Origin: Treponema sp.
Lineage (GTDB): Bacteria; Spirochaetota; Spirochaetia; Treponematales; Treponemataceae
Length of the DNA stretch: 32,949 nt
NCBI GenBank assembly: GCA_016297405.1
Contig: JAEDGP010000018.1
Location: 1-32,949, forward strand
Direction: 5' to 3'
The position numbers were made by a program, and so were the translations under genes. Position 1 is the first letter of the stretch. The number at the start of each line of letters is the position of its first letter. Below are positions 21,017 through 28,001 of this stretch, piece by piece. The notes under the pieces are model-generated. The model saw only the letters and a list, made by a program, of their open reading frames with translations. It was not told the DNA's origin and searched no databases.

Positions 21017-22909
21017 ATGTTTTCAAATGTTTTAGTGAAAATCAGAGATTTTTTCAGGATAAAAATCCCTTCTGTATGGAAAAAACTTGGAAAAATCCAA
21101 AAAATACTTTGTATCATTATTGTCCTTTTGGTTTTTCTGATAACCACCGTTGTTGTTTTTAGATGTGCCTTTGCGCCACATTCTGCTTCACGTTTGTGTT
21201 TTGACAAATATGAATTGGGAGCTTCTAGAATAGATGGAATCAACGAAGCCGCAAAAAGAGATTATGTGAAAGGTGGCACAGCATATTATCAGTTCACAAA
21301 AGCTCAGATGGAGAGCCTTAGAAATTTTTATGAAAACAGTTCTTCCATGCAGATTTGTGTCAGAATCACATTGGAAAAGTGTGGGGAGCTGGAATATGAA
21401 CAGGTTTTAAAAGAAGCCAAGCCATTTTATTTTGGATTTCTTTCCCGAAATGATTTTGATTCGGAAGGAAAATTTTCCAATGAAAACACAGACCGCATTT
21501 TTTGTGGAACTGATTTAAGGAATCTTGTCATGGCAGAACAGGATTTTACATTCGATGTAAGTCTTGCACTGAAGAACGATATTGAGGATGACGGCATTCC
21601 TTACGGTGCTTTTGTTTCATCATCCCTTCCTGTTAGAATCGGAGATTTTCACGTTGGACAAGCAAAAGTTGGCTTTGATTTCACTTCAGAAGTTCCGCTG
21701 TTTGCAGTTTCGCCAAATGGTGGAAATTTTGCTGAATCTGGTGACATCGATTTTACTGGTGCTTCTCTTGTATTCAGTGCGGACAATACCAGCCAGACTT
21801 TGATGCCTAAAATCTCTGTTGCCATTTCTTCTGCACAAGCTGAAAAAAACAGTTCACCTGAAAAGCCAGTTGATGTGGTTTGTCATGTTAATGCTGGTGG
21901 GGAAAAGCTTTTGTTTCATCAGTACAGAAAGGAAAATGAGGTTGTAATTCAGACGTCATTGCTCAAAACCCCATTCTGCAGATTCGTTTACGAGTCATAT
22001 CCAAAGGCTTTTAGAAAAATTCTTATGGAAGAAAATGAAGGAAAATTACTGCCTCGCACTAAAGGAAAGCTTCTGGAACCTGTTCCAACAGATCCTGGCC
22101 TGTTGCCTGGCTTTAAAAATGTGCGCTGGCGTGACAGCGAGTATGAGCTTTATAAATGGGACAGGTTTCCATCTGTCCTGATTTTTGATACCCGTGATTA
22201 TGTTGTGCAAGATCAGTTTTTCAAAAGGCTTGCCTTCTTTGCGGAAAAAGCTCGATACAAGGGGACTGTACATCCTGATGAAGTAATAAAAGATTTCCAT
22301 GGTTTCAATGCCTATGATTTTAGTTCGCAGACAATGGCTTCTTTTTTCAATGCAGTAGACAAATCCCAGGTGATTCTTAACGAAAAAGAGAAAATTCTCA
22401 AGGAAATACTTTTGAGAAATGGTGTAATTCTTTCAACTTCAGATGGATACGTTGCTGGTTCGGGAGCCGTAATTTCACTTTCGCTGCAGATTCCTTATGG
22501 TACAAGGTATTCTTTGTGTGCCCATGAGCTTTTTCACGGATTGTTTTTTATTGATGAAGAATTCCGTAATGTCTCTGGTGCAGCTTTTGGCTCAATTGAT
22601 TCTAACAGCTATGATTTTGTTATTGGTTATTTCAAGTCGCAGCCTCAGCTTGGATATGATACCGATGATGAATATCTTATGACAAATGAATTTATGGCAT
22701 ACGTTATGCAACAGCATCTTGATAGGGTTGGAAAGTATTTTGTGCATCTTGGAAACAGGGGTTCTGTTATCTCCTATATGCCAGAGCTTTGTCAGTGGGT
22801 ACGTGGCAACAATGGCGTGACTTTTGAAGATACGGGTAGATTTTTTGAATCCTATGTAAACGATAGATGGGGACTTGCCTGCGGAAGAGTTGGCATGATT
22901 GTCAGATAA
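21017..22909 (+). CDS. Membrane-anchored HExxH metallopeptidase-like protein
   Basis: The protein has 630 residues. One transmembrane segment lies near residues 29-51 (ILCIIIVLLVFLITTVVVF) after a short basic N terminus, so most of the protein is extracytoplasmic. The peptidase signature is HELFH (H503, E504, H507), followed 50 residues later by NEFMAY (E558), a gluzincin-like placement of the third zinc ligand. The ~400 residues before it are beta-rich and unfamiliar. I do not recognise a named peptidase family. A zinc-dependent peptidase acting on envelope proteins is a reasonable inference; the substrate is unknown. It has its own terminator and no same-strand partner. Confidence 0.75.
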   Translation: MFSNVLVKIRDFFRIKIPSVWKKLGKIQKILCIIIVLLVFLITTVVVFRCAFAPHSASRLCFDKYELGASRIDGINEAAKRDYVKGGTAYYQFTKAQMESLRNFYENSSSMQICVRITLEKCGELEYEQVLKEAKPFYFGFLSRNDFDSEGKFSNENTDRIFCGTDLRNLVMAEQDFTFDVSLALKNDIEDDGIPYGAFVSSSLPVRIGDFHVGQAKVGFDFTSEVPLFAVSPNGGNFAESGDIDFTGASLVFSADNTSQTLMPKISVAISSAQAEKNSSPEKPVDVVCHVNAGGEKLLFHQYRKENEVVIQTSLLKTPFCRFVYESYPKAFRKILMEENEGKLLPRTKGKLLEPVPTDPGLLPGFKNVRWRDSEYELYKWDRFPSVLIFDTRDYVVQDQFFKRLAFFAEKARYKGTVHPDEVIKDFHGFNAYDFSSQTMASFFNAVDKSQVILNEKEKILKEILLRNGVILSTSDGYVAGSGAVISLSLQIPYGTRYSLCAHELFHGLFFIDEEFRNVSGAAFGSIDSNSYDFVIGYFKSQPQLGYDTDDEYLMTNEFMAYVMQQHLDRVGKYFVHLGNRGSVISYMPELCQWVRGNNGVTFEDTGRFFESYVNDRWGLACGRVGMIVR

Positions 22910-22948
22910 ATAAAAACTAAAAGATAAAGTTCTTTTTTGATTGGAAAT

Positions 22949-22996
22949 ACCTTCCGAATCGAAATATGTTTGGTTTTGGAAGGTGTTTTTTTATTT
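22949..22996 (+). terminator. Terminator after the metallopeptidase-like gene
   Basis: ACCTTCC (22949-22955) and GGAAGGT (22978-22984) form a seven-base-pair stem followed by G and a run of seven T, then more T-rich sequence. The loop is 22 bases. Confidence 0.75.
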
Positions 22997-23009
22997 TGTC
23001 TTTTTACAC

Positions 23010-23588
23010 TTAATCTGTGTATTTTTGTTTACGGAATCCTATGTTGAAGCTTTTTTCAGCACCTACAGTTGTCAGTGGGCCGTGTCCTGGAAAAATTACA
23101 GTGTTGTCCTGCAAAGAAAAAATCTTTTCTTCTATGTTACGCTTAAGAATATGCCTTGAATAGCTGGAATTTGTGGATCCTATTGTGCCAGCTGAAATGG
23201 AATCTCCTGAAAAGATTGCATTTTCGATTTTGTAAATCATTGAGTCGGCAGTGTGGCCAGGAAGACTCATGTGATGAACCAGCAGACCTGCAAGTTTTAT
23301 TTTTCCATCTCCTGAAATTACAGTGGTTGTAACGCCTTCGATTTCAAGGTCGGCACCATAAATTCTTGGGGAATAGATTTTCAGCAAAGTTTTAAGTCCC
23401 TGAACGTGGTTTTTGTGGTTATGGGTTATAAGCACGGACGTAAGCGAAAGGTTGTTTTCTTCTAATCTGTTTATGAGTCCCTCGGTAACCTGTCCTGGAT
23501 CGATGAGAATAGCCTCTTTGTTTTTTTCGTTGGCAATTATGTAGCAGTTGGAAAAGCCGCTTCTGTTTAAATAGTAGTAGACTTTCAT
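23010..23588 (-). CDS. Metallo-beta-lactamase-fold hydrolase (glyoxalase II-like) with an altered metal motif
   Basis: The protein has 192 residues. The fold is clear: LIDPG near 28-32, the metal motif at 56-61, SLPGHTADS (H112), FSGDSI (D129) and FPGHGPLTTV (H169). The motif reads HNHKNH where nearly all family members have HxHxDH: the Asp ligand of the second metal site is Asn60, codon AAC. Other ligands are intact. It may therefore hold one metal ion or have altered activity. Family members hydrolyse thioesters such as S-lactoylglutathione, among other substrates. Its ATG overlaps the stop of the pentapeptide gene by four bases (ATGA), indicating translational coupling. Confidence 0.87.
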   Translation of the reverse strand: MKVYYYLNRSGFSNCYIIANEKNKEAILIDPGQVTEGLINRLEENNLSLTSVLITHNHKNHVQGLKTLLKIYSPRIYGADLEIEGVTTTVISGDGKIKLAGLLVHHMSLPGHTADSMIYKIENAIFSGDSISAGTIGSTNSSYSRHILKRNIEEKIFSLQDNTVIFPGHGPLTTVGAEKSFNIGFRKQKYTD

Positions 23589-24268
23589 TTTCCGCCTTCC
23601 TGTATTTGGCTTTCGTTGTTGCCAAACCCCAGATCCATGAACAGTTCACTTCCTTCCTCATCGAATAAGGCTTCTCTGGTATTTGACATTTTGAATGAGA
23701 CATTTTCCTGTTTCAGATCGATGAAATGTGTTTTTTTTACATTGCAGTTTCTGAATGAAGTGTTTATCAGCTTGGCGTTTATGAATCTGGAATTGTAAAG
23801 GTCAGAGTCATCAAAGGAGGATTGAAGGGCCGATATTCCGTTGAAGTTATTCAGGAACAAATCGCTTCCGGTAAAAAGTGTGTTAGAAAACGTGCAGCCT
23901 GCAAATGAAGTAAACTGAATATCGGAATTGATCAGATTGCAGTCAAGAAAAACGGCAAAGTCAAAGTGGCACATCCTAAGCTTCAAATCTTTTGCATGTA
24001 CATTTGTGAATGTTGTGTGCATGAAGTTGCAGCTAAAGAATCTTTTGTTTGAAAGATCTACATTCAAAAATGTAAGACCTGCGGCATTCAGTCCAACAAT
24101 TACATCATGGTTCTTGATGTAGTTTTTTATGTCTTCCTGTGTTTTTCCCGGGTTTGGAATATGATCCAGACAATAACCTTTGTTTTCGGTTATGTTTCCG
24201 TTTTCATCGATAGTTGAAATGGCCTGATGGGTGCAGGCACGAACAAGACATTTGTTTAAGGAGAACAT
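23585..24268 (-). CDS. Pentapeptide-repeat-type protein with an N-terminal Cys/His cluster
   Basis: The protein has 227 residues. Residues ~65-205 follow the A(D/N)LxX pentapeptide pattern loosely (LTFLNVDLSNKRFFSCNF, CNLINSDIQFTSF, SDLYNSRFINAKLINTSFRNC), predicting a right-handed beta-helix. The first 36 residues carry C7, C12, C33 and H36, a likely zinc knuckle. No signal peptide. The biochemical role of such proteins is usually unknown; some mimic DNA. The ATG has no Shine-Dalgarno and lies exactly seven bases from a TTGACT-17-TAACAT promoter, so the mRNA should be leaderless. The MBL-fold gene is translationally coupled downstream. Confidence 0.82.
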   Translation of the reverse strand: MFSLNKCLVRACTHQAISTIDENGNITENKGYCLDHIPNPGKTQEDIKNYIKNHDVIVGLNAAGLTFLNVDLSNKRFFSCNFMHTTFTNVHAKDLKLRMCHFDFAVFLDCNLINSDIQFTSFAGCTFSNTLFTGSDLFLNNFNGISALQSSFDDSDLYNSRFINAKLINTSFRNCNVKKTHFIDLKQENVSFKMSNTREALFDEEGSELFMDLGFGNNESQIQEGGK

Positions 24269-24274
24269 GGTTAA

Positions 24275-24303
24275 ATGTTAAAGTATTGCGCTTGATTAGT
24301 CAA
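24275..24303 (-). promoter_or_regulatory. Promoter of the pentapeptide/MBL operon, leaderless
   Basis: On the minus strand the -35 is TTGACT (24298-24303), the spacer is 17 bases, and the -10 is TAACAT (24275-24280). The seventh base after the -10 is the A of the ATG at 24268. No Shine-Dalgarno exists. Confidence 0.68.
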
Positions 24304-24320
24304 ACGTTTATTATTTATCT
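24292..24320 (+). promoter_or_regulatory. Putative murI promoter
   Basis: TTGATT (24292-24297), a 17-base spacer, and TTATCT (24315-24320). It is interleaved with the divergent pentapeptide promoter: the two -35 boxes are adjacent, so the two promoters may exclude each other. Confidence 0.42.
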
Positions 24321-24366
24321 AGAGCTGAACGGAACAAAATATTTCGTTTCATTTCGGGAAGGTGTT

Positions 24367-25182
24367 ATGTCTGTTGATTTTGCATTTCTGGATTCAGGGG
24401 TAGGTGGTATTCCGTATATGAAACATCTTTTGGAGATCAGGCCTCGTTCTTCATGGGTGTATGTAGGGGACACGGCTAATTTTCCCTATGGCGAAAAGAC
24501 AGAGCAGCAGATAATCGAAAATTCGTGCAATTGTGTCAAAAAAATCATTGAAAAATGGGATCCTTCTACAATTGTGATTGCCTGCAACACGATTTCCGTC
24601 ACTGCACTGGAAGAGATGCGCAGACGCTTTCCTTCCACTCCTTTTGTTGGTACTGTGCCTGCGATAAAACCTGCGGCTATGATTTCTAAAACACGAAAGA
24701 TTGGATTGCTTGCAACAAATGCCTCAATCAGCCACCCATATACAAAAAAATTGATTTGGGATTTCGCAAATGATTGTCAAGTTATAAGTCGGGCAGATCC
24801 CGATCTTATATCTTTTATAGAGCACAATTATTTCAATTCTACTCTGGATCAGAGACTTAAAGCTGTTGAGCCTGCCGTTGATTTCTTCAGAAAATCTGGC
24901 TGCGATGTGATTGTTTTGGCATGTACCCATTTTCTGAACATGTCGAAGGATTTCGAAATTGCAGCCGGCAGCTCAATGAAAGTAGTGGATTCACGTGATG
25001 GTGTTGTAAATCATGCCATTGATGTTTCCTGTCATGAAAGTGCTGCTGATGTTAATGTTGCATCAAAAGCTCAGGGGGAATGCGGCCTTTATGTAACAGG
25101 ATTTTCCCAGCGTAACGATCTGCACTCCTATAATGATTTGTGCAGAAGACTTGATATTCCCTTTGGTGGACTTTTTGGCTGA
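24367..25182 (+). CDS. murI: Glutamate racemase
   Basis: The protein has 271 residues. It interconverts L- and D-glutamate for peptidoglycan. FLDSGVGGIPYMKHL is the N-terminal DSGVGG motif, GDTANFPYGEK follows, and the two catalytic cysteines lie in ACNTIS and ACTHFL (the usual first motif is ACNTAS). The start at 24367 is chosen because GGAAGGTG lies seven bases before it and the conserved motif begins at residue 8; the longer in-frame reading back to 24214 runs through the divergent gene's start and promoter. No terminator is evident before the outer membrane protein gene. Confidence 0.95.
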   Translation: MSVDFAFLDSGVGGIPYMKHLLEIRPRSSWVYVGDTANFPYGEKTEQQIIENSCNCVKKIIEKWDPSTIVIACNTISVTALEEMRRRFPSTPFVGTVPAIKPAAMISKTRKIGLLATNASISHPYTKKLIWDFANDCQVISRADPDLISFIEHNYFNSTLDQRLKAVEPAVDFFRKSGCDVIVLACTHFLNMSKDFEIAAGSSMKVVDSRDGVVNHAIDVSCHESAADVNVASKAQGECGLYVTGFSQRNDLHSYNDLCRRLDIPFGGLFG

Positions 25183-25302
25183 TGCTTTCATAAAAAAAAT
25201 CGGCTCCGCTGCATCTTGTAAAGGTGGATTAAAGAAAAGAGCGGTTTTTGCCGATAATCTAAATGGTAAACTAGTCGCTTTTTTTAATTACGGGAGCATG
25301 CA

Positions 25303-26511
25303 GTGATAAAGAATAAATGTTTCATATTTAGTTTGATTTTTTCTGTTTTTGTGGCCGCTGACATAAGTGCAGATGTGTTCTTTTCGGGGTTTGCCGGTGC
25401 CAAGGCCGACCTTTCGTCAGATCCCCAGTCTTCGGGGTTTGATCCTGATTTGAAAGTACAGTCGTTTTTTTCAGGTCAATTCAATATTTCAGAAAATGTC
25501 ATTACCCACATGGAGTTTTCTCTTGGGACGGCAAATCTTCTGGAAGATTCGATTTTTACCAAAACTGATGCCCAGTTTCAGGTTGATGAAATTTCATTGA
25601 TTCTTCGCACCCAGTTCTATTCGGTTAAGAATTATTTAAGTGTTTTTGCAGGGACCTACGAACCCATTGGTTCAGATATTTTCCTCAGAAGACAATTTGG
25701 AATACAGCCTATTTCTTCCCGTCTTACGGAAAGCTGGCTTGGCCTTGCAGGTTCCGTAATCTATCCGCTTTTCGGAGTGGGTGGATCTGATGTGATTCAT
25801 TTTACTTCGGCTCCTGTTGCAACAGGACTTTATGTGTATGTAAACCATGAGCTGGATGATAGTTATGTTTGGAATTCAGATGCCCGTTTTGGCTGTGTGT
25901 TCAGATTCTTTGCCTTTGATATGGCTTGTGGAATTGGGGTTCCATTAAGCAGCGGTGATTCGGATGCTTTTCTTGTAATCGATAAGCTTTATTGTCGCGG
26001 CGCATTCAATATGTTGTTTGGAAACAAGTATACTAATTCATTGTATCTGCAAGCAGGAACTTCTGAAGTGCCTCTTACAAAAAAAGATTCCACTTTCGAA
26101 ATCGCGGCTGACAAAACATATATTCTTATGGAGCCAAGATTCAGATTTCCCCAGGTGAATGTAAATATCACGATTTTTAGTTTGCCAGCTGATTCTGCAG
26201 ATGAATTTTATCTGATAGACGGCACTTTCGGAGCAAATCTGGATGTCTTCTCTAATACATTTAATTCAGGAACAAAAACCTTGATGTTTGGCCTTTCAAG
26301 CCAGCTTTCATTTAATGGAAAATATTTTGATGCGCTTCTTGCTCCGCAAGATCTCTTTGATGACTGGACCTTGTCTGTTTCTCCATATCTGCAGACAAAT
26401 TTCTGTAATGGGGAATTGCATACCATGCTTCAGGTTCGGCCAACAGATATTTTTGATGGAAACGGGGCTTCGTGCTGGTCGGTAAAGATAGGTTATAAAA
26501 GCCAGTTCTAG
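25303..26511 (+). CDS. Predicted beta-barrel outer membrane protein
   Basis: The protein has 402 residues. The N terminus (MIKNKCFIFSLIFSVFVAADISA) is a Sec signal peptide with likely cleavage after ISA. The mature part consists of short amphipathic strands rich in F, Y, G and S, and it ends KIGYKSQF, with the terminal Phe typical of BAM-folded barrels. I do not recognise a specific family; it resembles the treponemal outer membrane beta-barrel type. The start is GTG at 25303, with GGGAG seven bases upstream; the nearby ATG at 25298 opens only ATG-CAG-TGA, which overlaps the GTG. A terminator follows. Confidence 0.75.
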   Translation: MIKNKCFIFSLIFSVFVAADISADVFFSGFAGAKADLSSDPQSSGFDPDLKVQSFFSGQFNISENVITHMEFSLGTANLLEDSIFTKTDAQFQVDEISLILRTQFYSVKNYLSVFAGTYEPIGSDIFLRRQFGIQPISSRLTESWLGLAGSVIYPLFGVGGSDVIHFTSAPVATGLYVYVNHELDDSYVWNSDARFGCVFRFFAFDMACGIGVPLSSGDSDAFLVIDKLYCRGAFNMLFGNKYTNSLYLQAGTSEVPLTKKDSTFEIAADKTYILMEPRFRFPQVNVNITIFSLPADSADEFYLIDGTFGANLDVFSNTFNSGTKTLMFGLSSQLSFNGKYFDALLAPQDLFDDWTLSVSPYLQTNFCNGELHTMLQVRPTDIFDGNGASCWSVKIGYKSQF

Positions 26512-26520
26512 TAAAAGTGA

Positions 26521-26590
26521 AAAAAACTGCCTGCCAGGTTCAGGCCTCTCAGAAGATATCTGAAGGTCTTTCTTGACAGGCAGTTTTTTT
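26521..26590. terminator. Bidirectional terminator between the outer membrane protein gene and dapL
   Basis: AAAAAACTGCCTG (26521-26533) pairs with CAGGCAG plus a T run (26577-26590). The A run and T run flank the stem on both sides, so it should work on both strands, which fits its place between convergent genes. An inner hairpin, TCAGA/TCTGA, lies at 26549-26563. Confidence 0.9.
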
Positions 26591-26604
26591 ATGTATGGAG
26601 TTCC

Positions 26605-27828
26605 CTAGAAGGAAAGCTTTGAAAGTCTTTCGCAAGCTTCAGCAACTGACTGCTGATGGCCGAATGAACTGAAGCGGATGAAACTTTCTCCTGCTGGTCC
26701 AAAACCTGAACCAGGAGTGGTTACAACGTTTGCTTCGTTTAAAATCTTGTCGAATACGTCCCATGACTTGAGTCCAGGGAATTTTGCCCAGACATAAGGA
26801 CTGTTTCCTGTTGAATAGATTTCTACGCCAGCTTTCTTGAAGTTTTCGCCTTTAAGTGTATCTTCGATTTTCCTGACGTTTACAAGATAGTAGTCTATTA
26901 CATCTTTCATTGCCTTGATTCCTTCTGGTTCAAGACATGCGATTCCTCCAGCCTGTACTACGTTTGATGCACCGTTGAAAAGAGTTGTCATAACGCGGTT
27001 CCAGTCCTTGTTTACACTTGTGCCATCTGAAAATTTAAGCTCTTTTGGAACGATGCTCCATCCAAGTCGAACACCTGTGAATCCGGCTGGTTTTGAAAAG
27101 GAGTTGATTTCAATTGAACATGTGCGGCTACCTTCGATTTCGAAAATAGTTTTTGGAAGGTTCGGGTCGCGTATGAATTCTCGGTATGCCGCATCGTAAA
27201 TGATGATGCAGCCATGGGTATTCGCAAAATCAACAAGGGTTTTGAGCTGTTCTTTTGTGGCGCATGCACCTGTAGGGTTGTTTGGTGAGCAGAAGTAGAT
27301 GATGCTGTTCTTTTTTACAACGGACAGGTCAGGAAAGAAGTTGTTTTCCGGGGTACATGGCATGTATGTAACGCCTTTATATCCCTTTCCATTGTTTTTT
27401 CCTGCAGCTCCTGCAATTACGGAGCCGTCAACATAAACGGGGTAGGCTGGGTCTTGAACGGCAATCTTTACTTTTGATCCAAATAAAGTCTGGATACGGG
27501 CAATATCGCATTTAGCACCATCAGAGATGAAAACTTCATCTGCACTTGCCATACCCTTGTACCATACATCAGCAATTTTGGCACGAAGGTCGCTGTTTCC
27601 CTGTTCGTCTCCGTATCCGGAATATCCTTCAGGAGTAGCCAATGCCATTGCGTAGTCGGCCATTGCTTTTGCAATGAACTGTGGCAAAGGTTCTGTCGTA
27701 TTACCGATTCCAAGACTGATTATTTTAGCCTGTGGATTTTTTTCTGCATACTCGCGACGTCTGCGAGCAACTTCCGGGAAAAGGTATCCCGCTGTCAAAT
27801 TGGCAAAGCCAGTATTTCTTCTTATCAT
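26605..27828 (-). CDS. dapL: LL-diaminopimelate aminotransferase
   Basis: The protein has 407 residues from the start chosen here. DapL converts tetrahydrodipicolinate directly to LL-diaminopimelate with glutamate as amino donor, serving lysine and peptidoglycan. LTAGYLFPEVARR, SLGIGNTTEPLP, EGYSGYGDEQGN, QDPAYPVYVDGSV and CSPNNPTGA are family-typical; SFSKPAGFTGVRLGW holds the PLP lysine. Two in-frame ATGs exist, at 27834 and 27828. The promoter TTCAAC-17-TATTAT places the transcription start on the second one and ends its -10 directly against the first, so I choose 27828. There is no Shine-Dalgarno. It diverges from cheA. Confidence 0.95.
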   Translation of the reverse strand: MIRRNTGFANLTAGYLFPEVARRRREYAEKNPQAKIISLGIGNTTEPLPQFIAKAMADYAMALATPEGYSGYGDEQGNSDLRAKIADVWYKGMASADEVFISDGAKCDIARIQTLFGSKVKIAVQDPAYPVYVDGSVIAGAAGKNNGKGYKGVTYMPCTPENNFFPDLSVVKKNSIIYFCSPNNPTGACATKEQLKTLVDFANTHGCIIIYDAAYREFIRDPNLPKTIFEIEGSRTCSIEINSFSKPAGFTGVRLGWSIVPKELKFSDGTSVNKDWNRVMTTLFNGASNVVQAGGIACLEPEGIKAMKDVIDYYLVNVRKIEDTLKGENFKKAGVEIYSTGNSPYVWAKFPGLKSWDVFDKILNEANVVTTPGSGFGPAGESFIRFSSFGHQQSVAEACERLSKLSF

Positions 27829-27834
27829 GCTCAT

Positions 27835-27863
27835 ATAATATCAAAGTTGTGATTTTTGTTGAA
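27835..27863 (-). promoter_or_regulatory. dapL promoter, leaderless
   Basis: On the minus strand the -35 is TTCAAC (27858-27863), the spacer is 17 bases, and the -10 is TATTAT (27835-27840). The seventh base after the -10 is the A of ATG 27828. Confidence 0.62.
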
Positions 27864-27864
27864 T

Positions 27865-27883
27865 AACAATCGCTTCGATTGTT
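27865..27883. promoter_or_regulatory. Inverted repeat just upstream of the dapL -35
   Basis: AACAATCG (27865-27872) and CGATTGTT (27876-27883) are perfect 8-bp arms around CTT. It abuts the dapL -35 and is about 80 bases from the cheA -35. It may be an operator for either gene; its lack of an adjacent T run on the dapL side makes a terminator unlikely. Confidence 0.45.
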
Positions 27884-27964
27884 TATTTTGTTTGTGTTTA
27901 AAAATATATGATAAAAAAAATGTTATTTTTATTTTTCTTAAACTAGAATCTTGATTTTTTTTTC

Positions 27965-27992
27965 TTGAATTATGGAAATTACTGTATATAAT
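27965..27992 (+). promoter_or_regulatory. Promoter of the che operon, leaderless
   Basis: TTGAAT (27965-27970), a 16-base spacer, and consensus TATAAT (27987-27992). Transcription would begin about 27999-28000, two or three bases before the ATG at 28002. It resembles sigma70, not the flagellar sigma28 consensus. Confidence 0.68.
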
Positions 27993-28001
27993 ATTTTATA
28001 T

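Noticed and set aside
24214..24366. N-terminal extension of murI to 24214
   Set aside because: It would cross the start and promoter of the divergent pentapeptide gene; a good ribosome-binding site precedes 24367.
27972..28001. ATG at 27972 as the cheA start
   Set aside because: It lies between the -35 and -10 boxes of a near-consensus promoter, and the ten extra residues are not part of the P1 domain.
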